NCBI RefSeq assembly: GCF_011297335.1
Contig: NZ_JAAOTJ010000006.1
Span: 301,041-365,040, forward strand
Origin: Catellatospora methionotrophica
GTDB taxonomy: Bacteria > Actinomycetota > Actinomycetes > Mycobacteriales > Micromonosporaceae
Direction of reading: 5' to 3'
Length of the DNA stretch: 64,000 bases
The translations under genes and the position numbers were made by a program. Under the pieces are notes generated by a model. The model ran no database searches, was not told where the DNA came from, and worked only from the letters and a program-made list of their open reading frames with translations. Of this stretch, positions 55,866 through 64,000 are shown in pieces; within the stretch, counting starts at the first letter, position 1, and the number at the start of each line of letters is the position of its first letter.

Positions 55866-55929
55866 CGGTGGACGGAACGCCTCACCCTGCGGGGTGAGCG
55901 GGGCGGGACGGGCGTGGAAGTATGGGGCG

Positions 55930-56520
55930 GTGCGATGGGTGGGGCTGACCGGCGGGATCGGGTCCGGTAAGAGTGCGGTGGCGGCGCGGCTGGCCGAGCT
56001 GGGCGCGGTGGTGATCGACGCCGACCGGCTGGCCAGGGAGGCCGTGGCGCCGGGCACGGACGGGCTCGCCGAGGTGGTCGCGCGGTTCGGGTCGCGGGTG
56101 CTCGGCACGGACGGTGCGCTCGACAGGCCCGCGCTGGGCACGGTGGTCTTCGGCGACGAGCAGGCCCGCCGCGACCTGGAGGCGATCATCCATCCCCGGG
56201 TCCGGGCCCGCACCGCCGAGCTGGCCGCGGCCGCGCCGCCGGACGCGGTGGTCGTCAACGACGTGCCGCTGCTGATCGAGGCGGGCCTGGCGGAGCAGTA
56301 CGAACTGGTGGTCGTCGTGTTCGCGGATGCCGCGATCCGGCTGGCCCGGCTGGTGCGCGACCGGGGCATGACCGAGGCCGAGGCACTGGCCCGCATCGCC
56401 GCCCAGGCCACCGACGAGCAACGCCGCGCCGCCGCCGACGTGGCGATCGTGAATGAGGGCACCCTCGCCGACCTGCGCGCCGCCGTCGACGAGATCTGGC
56501 AGACCCGCCTGCGCCCCTGA
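55930..56520 (+). CDS. coaE: Dephospho-CoA kinase
   Basis: The 196-aa enzyme begins MRWVGLTGGIGSGKSAVAARLAELGAVVIDADRLAREAV, the CoaE P-loop and DxD region, and continues with VVVNDVPLLIEAGLAEQYELVVVV. It performs the last step of coenzyme A synthesis. GTG 55930 is the homologous start. The gene follows rpsA as in Mycobacterium. Confidence 0.95.
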   Translation: MRWVGLTGGIGSGKSAVAARLAELGAVVIDADRLAREAVAPGTDGLAEVVARFGSRVLGTDGALDRPALGTVVFGDEQARRDLEAIIHPRVRARTAELAAAAPPDAVVVNDVPLLIEAGLAEQYELVVVVFADAAIRLARLVRDRGMTEAEALARIAAQATDEQRRAAADVAIVNEGTLADLRAAVDEIWQTRLRP

Positions 56521-56563
56521 CCCGACGCGTGGCCACGGGCGGCCCCTTGATCGTGAAGGCGCA

Positions 56564-56593
56564 AGGCCCGTGCCGCCGTTGCGGCACGGGCCT
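56564..56593. terminator. 13-bp hairpin terminator, convergent genes
   Basis: AGGCCCGTGCCGC and its exact complement with loop CGTT, between convergent coaE and the lipoprotein gene. Confidence 0.8.
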
Positions 56594-56611
56594 CGGGGAG
56601 CCGGGGACCGG

Positions 56612-58342
56612 CTACTTGACCTTCATCGGCAGGGTCGGCGGCTTCTCGCTCAGGTCCAGGTCGAGCTGGGCGAAACCACCCGTGGCGGTACGCAGTTCCA
56701 GCCGCTTGAGCACACCCGCGTTGTCCACCCAGTAGCGCATCCGGGCCTGTCCCGCGGGCACGTTCGCCTCGACGGCGCTGGGCAGCTCGAACACGCCCAC
56801 GGGCACCTTGCCGAGCACGTCGACGCGCAGCCGGCGGCCGTGCTTCTCGATGTGATCGGCGTCGTCAGCGACGTTCGCGGCCAGCGACAGCGCCTCGTAC
56901 ACCAGGTAGTCCAGGTCGGTGATCTCGCCGGAGCTGCCCAGCGCGACCCAGTCGATCCACTCCCACTTGCCCTTCGGCACGGGCAGCGTCGGCTGCTCGG
57001 GGACCCGTTTGCCGGTCTTGCGGATGGCGACGCCGGTGCGGTCGGCGTGCAGCAGCACGTCGTAGCTCTCGTCGTCGAGGTCGCGTACCGCGAGGTAGGC
57101 CAGCCGCTTCTGCCAGTCCAGCCAGCCCCGGCCGACGCGCAGCGCGCTCGGGTTGACCGGCATGGTCACGGTGACCGCGCCGCCCCGGGCCTTCAGGTTG
57201 CGCTGGCGCAGCTGGGACAGCACCTTCGCCTCGGCCTTGGTGATCGCGGTCGGCTTGATGTCCTGCCCGCCGAGCGCCACCGCGCGCACGAACTCCTGCT
57301 GCTGGCCGCGCTGCAGGTCGAGCACGGACGGCAGACCCTCGCCGAGCACTGTCTCCAGGCGTACCAGGGCGCCCTTGGCGTCCAGCCAGTAGCCGACCGC
57401 ACCGCCGTGGGCCTCCAGCGACTTCGGGTCGGGCGGTGACGGCGACGGGCTGGCGCTGGCCTGCGCGGACGCGCCGGTCGTGGGGGAGGGCACGGTGGTG
57501 GCCTCGGTACGCGGCGCGCTGGCGGCGGAGGCGGACACCCCGGCCGAGGCGGGCGCGGCACCGGACGGGGCGGCACCGGACGGGGCGGCACCGGACGGGG
57601 CGGCACCGGACGGCACTGCCGCCGACGGAGCGACGCTGGGCGCAGCCTGGGGCAGCAGCGCCGGGCCGAGCAGGACGTCCACCGGCGTGCCCTCGAACGT
57701 GTCGCGGCGTACCCACTCGTTGCGCAGCTCGCCGAGCGGTCCCGTGGGGTCGGCCTCCTGCTTGGCCAGCAGGAACAGGAACGCGACCAGGTTGTCGACC
57801 GGCCGCTCCTCGTCGGAGCTGAGCTGCAGCGGGCGTACCCGCCAGCCGTCGGCCGGTGGGGTCAGCGAGGGCTTGCCGGCGGGCAGCGCGGCCCCTGCGC
57901 CCGCCGGAGGCGACGCCGGGGCGGACTCGCGCGCCGACTCCGGGGCCGGGCCCGTCGGCGCGGCCGAGGGCGGGGTGCCGGGGCGGATCGCGAGCACGCT
58001 CGGCGTGGCCTGGATCAGCGCCGTATTCGCGTCGGCCCCGACCACGGACACGTAGACGAGCTGGCGCTGCCAGTCGACCCAGCCGTCGACCTTGGTCTGG
58101 TTACCGGCCGGCCCGATGGTGCCGCGCAGGCCGACCCGGCCGTCGGCGAAGTTGCGGGCGCGCATACCCGCCAGACGGGTGATTTCGCCCTGGTTCAGTG
58201 CCCGGCTGCCCTGCTGCTCGGCGGGCTTGGCCGCGGAGCAGGAGGCCAGGCCCCCGGTCATGGTCGCGGCGAGGCCCAGCAGCAGACCGCCCGCGGCGAG
58301 AAGATGAAGGATCCGGCGTCGTCCGTCGGTCGAGGTGCCCAC
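56612..58342 (-). CDS. Lipoprotein with duplicated domain and a PSGAA repeat linker
   Basis: The 576-aa protein has a lipoprotein signal (LHLLAAGGLLLGLAATMTGGLASC). The mature part contains the same domain twice: the first has DGWVDWQRQLVYVSVVG and later GYWLDAKGALVRLE, the second has RGWLDWQKRLAYLAVRD and later RYWVDNAGVLKRLE. Between them lies a Pro/Ser/Ala linker with PSGAA repeated four times, encoded by a 15-bp tandem repeat at 57557-57614. The function is unknown; lipid or surface binding (LppX/LprG-like) is a guess. It is convergent with coaE. Confidence 0.75.
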   Translation of the reverse strand: MGTSTDGRRRILHLLAAGGLLLGLAATMTGGLASCSAAKPAEQQGSRALNQGEITRLAGMRARNFADGRVGLRGTIGPAGNQTKVDGWVDWQRQLVYVSVVGADANTALIQATPSVLAIRPGTPPSAAPTGPAPESARESAPASPPAGAGAALPAGKPSLTPPADGWRVRPLQLSSDEERPVDNLVAFLFLLAKQEADPTGPLGELRNEWVRRDTFEGTPVDVLLGPALLPQAAPSVAPSAAVPSGAAPSGAAPSGAAPSGAAPASAGVSASAASAPRTEATTVPSPTTGASAQASASPSPSPPDPKSLEAHGGAVGYWLDAKGALVRLETVLGEGLPSVLDLQRGQQQEFVRAVALGGQDIKPTAITKAEAKVLSQLRQRNLKARGGAVTVTMPVNPSALRVGRGWLDWQKRLAYLAVRDLDDESYDVLLHADRTGVAIRKTGKRVPEQPTLPVPKGKWEWIDWVALGSSGEITDLDYLVYEALSLAANVADDADHIEKHGRRLRVDVLGKVPVGVFELPSAVEANVPAGQARMRYWVDNAGVLKRLELRTATGGFAQLDLDLSEKPPTLPMKVK

Positions 58343-58731
58343 GCAGATGCAACGGGCGGGCGGGGGTGTGGTGACGTGCCAAACCGGTCAGGGTCGCCGT
58401 CGGGGGTCCGGGCCTGCCCGGATACGTCAAGACCGCCCGCGGCGGCCGGTCGGCGCACACTGTGTGCGCGACCGCAGCGGTGCGCTCATCGATCCTGCGG
58501 TGGGGCGGATCGAGGCTGCTACCGGTGCGCCAGAGGTGATGACCGGCCGGTGTGGAGGTCCGGTCTCCCTGGGACGGCCGCCGCGAACGGCCTACCACAT
58601 GACGGTATCGCGGTGATTGATGACACACAATCGCAATATTGGAGCCGGTCACTCACCTACCGTCACACCAGCCTCGCGTACCTGCCCAGCGGCACGCGCG
58701 AGTGTCACACGCCCGGCGTAGGTTGGGTCAC
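58343..58731. other. Divergent intergenic region with an imperfect palindrome
   Basis: Between the lipoprotein gene and uvrB. The stretch 58447-58473 is an odd-length palindrome, GCGCACAC-T-GTGTGCGC, extended to CGGTC/GACCG with a one-base bulge; it may be an operator. No LexA-type box (CGAACNNNNGTTCG) was seen before uvrB. No gene is supported. Confidence 0.45.
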
Positions 58732-60888
<2,157 letters not shown>

Positions 60889-60982
60889 CCCGCTGCCCGA
60901 CCCGGCCCGCCCGCCCTCCGGCCCGCCCGCCCTCCGGCGCGGCGGGCCGCGCCGTCTCCGCCGCCCCACGCCGCAAACTTTA

Positions 60983-61023
60983 AAGACCTGCGCCTTCCGG
61001 TCAGCCCGGAGAGCGCAGGTCTT
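60983..61023. terminator. Hairpin terminator between convergent genes
   Basis: AAGACCTGCGC and its exact complement flank CTTCCGGTCAGCCCGGAGA, which contains an inner TCCGG/CCGGA stem. It serves uvrB and the hemerythrin gene. Confidence 0.75.
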
Positions 61024-61053
61024 CAAGAGTTGCCGCAGGGGGTGGGGCGGGGG

Positions 61054-61701
61054 TCACTTGGGGTCGAGGTCGGAGGGGTAGGTGGGGCGGCCGGTGACGG
61101 CGTCGCGGAGCTTGTCGGCGACACCGAGCATCGGGTCGACGATCTTGTTCCACGGCGGGCTGCTGGGCGACTTGGGGTGCGGGCGGGTGCCCGCGGACTC
61201 CTCGGCGATCGCGGCCCGGTTGCCCAGGCGGATCAGCTCGTCGTCGTCAGCGAGCTCCTTCAGCCGGCCGTGGATGCGGCGGTCGGCCGTGTGCTTGTGC
61301 CGGCGCAGGTGGGCATCGACCTCCAGGGCGAGGCTCTGGAAGCCTTCGTCCTCGGCCGGCGTGGCCGACAGGGTCTGCAGCACCTGGCGGATCGCGCCGT
61401 CCTCGGCGAGCTCCCGGGAGACCAGGTCGTCGCCGTCCGGGAACAGGTTCTTCACGGTCGGCAGCAGGTACTGCTCCTCGGCGGCGAGGTGCCGGCTGAC
61501 GACGGCGGTCACCACCTCGGCGACCTCGCGGCGCCGGGCCGGGGACGCCGAAGGCGCCTCGGTGGCCAGCTCCGCCGCCAGGCGGGTGATCTGCCGGTGC
61601 TCGTCGGCCAGCATGTCGACGATGCTCTGCCCGGCGGGGGTGTACTGGGCTTCGGCTTCGGGGGACAGGGTCGGTAGTGGTGGCAGCTCGGCGTCGCTCA
61701 T
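61054..61701 (-). CDS. Hemerythrin HHE-domain protein
   Basis: The 215-aa protein has the HHE metal-ligand pattern: MLADEHRQITRLAAELA, then VSRHLAAEEQYLLPTV and later HLRRHKHTADRRIHGRL. Non-haem diiron proteins of this type bind oxygen or NO or sense redox state. The C-terminal tail (HPKSPSSPPWNKIVDPMLGVADKLRDAV) is unrelated and possibly membrane-adjacent. Confidence 0.85.
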   Translation of the reverse strand: MSDAELPPLPTLSPEAEAQYTPAGQSIVDMLADEHRQITRLAAELATEAPSASPARRREVAEVVTAVVSRHLAAEEQYLLPTVKNLFPDGDDLVSRELAEDGAIRQVLQTLSATPAEDEGFQSLALEVDAHLRRHKHTADRRIHGRLKELADDDELIRLGNRAAIAEESAGTRPHPKSPSSPPWNKIVDPMLGVADKLRDAVTGRPTYPSDLDPK

Positions 61702-61889
61702 GTCGCGGTGCTACCCAGGGCAGGCATCGAGCAAACATGGCGGTTTGACGGGGCCCGGCACACCTCATAGCATCGACGCCGATCGCCACCGGGCTCCGGC
61801 GATCGTTGCAGGCGTGGTCGGTCCGACCACCAAGGGCAGTGGTGTGCGTCCCGTACGCGCGTGAATCCACCCGGAACAGGATCCCCACC

Positions 61890-63980
61890 GTGCCCACACT
61901 CTCCTCCAGAGCCGGGCGTGCCACGCTCGCTCTGCTCATGCTCACCCTGTCCGCGCTCGCGATCGTCGTCGCGAGCATTGCCACACCCGGCCGCGCCGCC
62001 GACCCGGTGACCGTGCTGACCAGTGACTTCGAGGACGGCACCACGCAGGGCTGGGCCCGGCGAGGCACCGCCGAGGTCGTCGAGAACAGCACCGCCGCCG
62101 CCCACGCGGGCAGCCGCAGCCTGCTGACCTCGGGCCGCACCGCGTCCTGGAACGGACCCAGCCGTGACCTGCTGGCCACCGTCACCCGCGGCACCCGCTA
62201 CACGTACGCCGTCTGGGCGCGCGCCGCCGCGGGCGCGGGCAGCGTGCAACTGCGGATGAGCGTCGAGCGCCGCTGGCAGGGCACCGCCAGCTACGAGCAG
62301 GTCGTCAACAGCACCACCGTGACCGACGGCGGCTGGACCCAGCTGACCGGCGGCTACACCCTCGCCAACGACGCCGACTTCTTCGCCGTGTACGTGGAGA
62401 CCGTCAGCGGCACCGCGTCGTTCCACCTCGACGACTTCAGCTTGTCGTACCTGCCGCCGAGCCCCATCCAGACCGGCATCCCGTCACTGAAGACCGTGTT
62501 CGCGAGCGACTTCCCGATCGGGGCGGCGGTCGGCCGCCCGCAGCTGCTCGCCGAACGGGGCCAACTGCTGGCCAAGCACTTCAACTCGGTGACCGCGGGC
62601 AACGCGATGAAGTGGGACGCCACCGAGCCCACCGAGGGCGTGTTCACCTACACCGACGCCGACGCGATCGTCGCGTTCGCGCGGGCCAACGCCATGTTGG
62701 TGCGCGGGCACACGTTCGTGTGGCACAACCAGACCCCGGCCTGGGTGTTCAACGACGCGAACGGGCAGCCGATGACCGCGACCGCGGCCAACAAGACGCT
62801 GCTGCTGGCCCGGCTGGAGGCGCACATCCGCGCCGTCGGCGGCCGGTACGCCAACGACGTGTCGGCGTGGGACGTGGTCAACGAGGTCATCGACGAGAAC
62901 CAGTCCGACGGCCTGCGGCGCAGCACCTGGTACGCCATCACCGGGCTGGACTACATCCGCACCGCGTTCCGGGTCGCCCGGCAGGTCGCGCCGAACGCGA
63001 AGCTGTTCATCAACGACTACAACACCAACGTGGCCGCCAAGCGCGACAAGCTCTACAACCTGGTCGCGCAGCTCAAGGCCGAGGGCGTGCCGGTCGACGG
63101 GGTCGGGCACCAGCAGCACGGCAACGTCTCCTGGCCGACCGGCGCGGAGACCGACGCGATGATCGCGGCGTTCCTGCCGCTCGGTGTCGAGCAGCAGATC
63201 ACCGAGATGGACACCAGCATCTACACCAGCAGCTCGGAGAGCTTCACCACGCCGCCCGCCGACCGGCTCGCCAGCCAGGCCGCCCGGTACAAGGCCTGGT
63301 TCGACGTGTACCGCAAGTACAAGGCGAACATCACCTCGGTGACGCTGTGGGGCCTGGCCGACGACGAGACCTGGCTGGACAGCTACCCGGTGAGCCGCAA
63401 GGACTTCCCGCTGCTGTTCGACGTGCAACTGCAGGCCAAGCCGGCGTACTGGGCCGTGATCGGCGCTGCCTCCCCGACGGCCACTGGACCCGCCTCACCG
63501 AGCGCGAGCGCGTCGGCGTCGCCCAGCCCGAGCGCGTCGCGCAGCCCGTCGGCGTCGCCCAGCACCCCGTCGAGCCCGAGTCCGAGCGCGTCGCGCAGCC
63601 CCAGCGCCTCGCCGAGCGCCAGCGTCCCGCCGTCGCCCAGCGGCTCGGCCACGCCGGTGTCGTGCCGGGTGAAGTACACCGTCACCAACCAGTGGAACAC
63701 CGGGTTCCAGGGCGACGTCGTGGTCACCAACACCGGCTCGGCGGCGGTCAGTGGCTGGTCACTGCGCTGGACGTTCGCCAACGGCCAGGTGGTCAACCAA
63801 TCCTGGAGCAGCGCGTACGCACAGAGCGGCGCGAACGTGACGATCACCAACGCGACCTGGAACGCCACCATCGCCGCCAACGGCGGCACCGCCTCCTTCG
63901 GCTTCCTGAGCACCTGGACCGGCACCAACACAGCCCCGTCAACGTTCACCCTGAACGGCACCACCTGCCTCCAAGCCTGA
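61890..63980 (+). CDS. Secreted GH10 endo-xylanase with two carbohydrate-binding modules
   Basis: The 696-aa protein has a Sec signal peptide, a CBM4/9-like beta-sandwich (FEDGTTQGWARRGTAEV, about residues 45-190), the GH10 barrel (about 200-530), a Ser/Pro/Ala linker (SPSASASASPSPSASRSPSA type) and a C-terminal CBM2 (CRVKYTVTNQWNTGFQGDVV ... GTTCLQA) for cellulose or xylan. The catalytic acid/base is the Glu in WDVVNEVIDE (near residue 332), the nucleophile the Glu in QITEMDTSIY (near 439). It degrades plant xylan outside the cell. GTG 61890 is chosen over an earlier in-frame start lacking a signal. Confidence 0.95.
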   Translation: MPTLSSRAGRATLALLMLTLSALAIVVASIATPGRAADPVTVLTSDFEDGTTQGWARRGTAEVVENSTAAAHAGSRSLLTSGRTASWNGPSRDLLATVTRGTRYTYAVWARAAAGAGSVQLRMSVERRWQGTASYEQVVNSTTVTDGGWTQLTGGYTLANDADFFAVYVETVSGTASFHLDDFSLSYLPPSPIQTGIPSLKTVFASDFPIGAAVGRPQLLAERGQLLAKHFNSVTAGNAMKWDATEPTEGVFTYTDADAIVAFARANAMLVRGHTFVWHNQTPAWVFNDANGQPMTATAANKTLLLARLEAHIRAVGGRYANDVSAWDVVNEVIDENQSDGLRRSTWYAITGLDYIRTAFRVARQVAPNAKLFINDYNTNVAAKRDKLYNLVAQLKAEGVPVDGVGHQQHGNVSWPTGAETDAMIAAFLPLGVEQQITEMDTSIYTSSSESFTTPPADRLASQAARYKAWFDVYRKYKANITSVTLWGLADDETWLDSYPVSRKDFPLLFDVQLQAKPAYWAVIGAASPTATGPASPSASASASPSPSASRSPSASPSTPSSPSPSASRSPSASPSASVPPSPSGSATPVSCRVKYTVTNQWNTGFQGDVVVTNTGSAAVSGWSLRWTFANGQVVNQSWSSAYAQSGANVTITNATWNATIAANGGTASFGFLSTWTGTNTAPSTFTLNGTTCLQA

Positions 63981-64000
63981 CCCACCCACCCCCCACCCCC

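Noticed and set aside
58640..58731. An SOS/LexA box before uvrB
   Set aside because: No GAAC-N4-GTTC type sequence is present in the upstream region.

Overview
The window is very GC-rich, uses many GTG and TTG starts, and carries actinobacterial marker genes: a PdtaR-type ANTAR regulator, a BldN-type sigma factor with a BldC-like HTH protein, F420/LLM and PPOX-type oxidoreductases, and a TIGR03085 protein. The order trpE - trpC - lgt - gltBD - pyk - tesB - tRNA - pdtaR - liv - polA - rpsA - coaE - uvrB is the conserved Streptomyces/Mycobacterium backbone. Together with the repeat style and the secreted GH10 xylanase it suggests a filamentous actinomycete, most likely Micromonosporaceae (inference; no rRNA is present to fix the genus).

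Left part (1-10.7 kb): the 5' part of a fatty-acyl-CoA ligase gene, a TIGR03085 protein, a heterodimeric ABC exporter whose two genes are joined by a 24-codon coupling ORF, an uS4 ribosomal protein gene divergent from a probable haem/iron gene across a DmdR1/IdeR-like iron box, a TetR-controlled ABC-2 exporter, and a strongly acidic low-complexity protein. 10.9-18.1 kb: hisI-trpE-membrane protein-spermidine-synthase-like gene, trpC, a small TTG-started orphan behind an 18-bp hairpin (trpB and trpA are missing from this junction), lgt and a flavin monooxygenase. 18.2-26.3 kb: an MscS-like membrane protein, gltBD and a membrane coiled-coil protein.

26.7-29.4 kb: a five-gene operon (BldN-type sigma, two small proteins, BldC-like HTH, 47-aa membrane protein) with a leader of tandem hairpins and a coupled uORF. 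29.5-36.3 kb: LLM oxidoreductase, pyk, tesB, an Rrf2 regulator with a TauE exporter, a LAGLIDADG/HTH protein beside an unusual tRNA-Leu(CAA), and pdtaR. 36.3-45.5 kb: a lipoprotein, a complete branched-chain amino-acid ABC transporter (livJHMGF) and a polar amino-acid ABC transporter with a 14-codon coupling ORF. 45.6-64 kb: a PPOX protein, polA, gntK, a secreted S8 protease, an APC permease, a methyltransferase, rpsA, coaE, a duplicated-domain lipoprotein, uvrB, a hemerythrin-like protein and a secreted GH10 xylanase with CBMs.

Most genes are housekeeping. The signals that looked unusual are (i) the iron-box-controlled S4 gene, (ii) three tiny ORFs that exactly bridge or precede genes with 4-nt stop/start overlaps, (iii) at least five copies of an intergenic palindromic element with GATCGCTGTTTC ends, (iv) the bld-like operon, and (v) the short-variable-arm tRNA-Leu(CAA).
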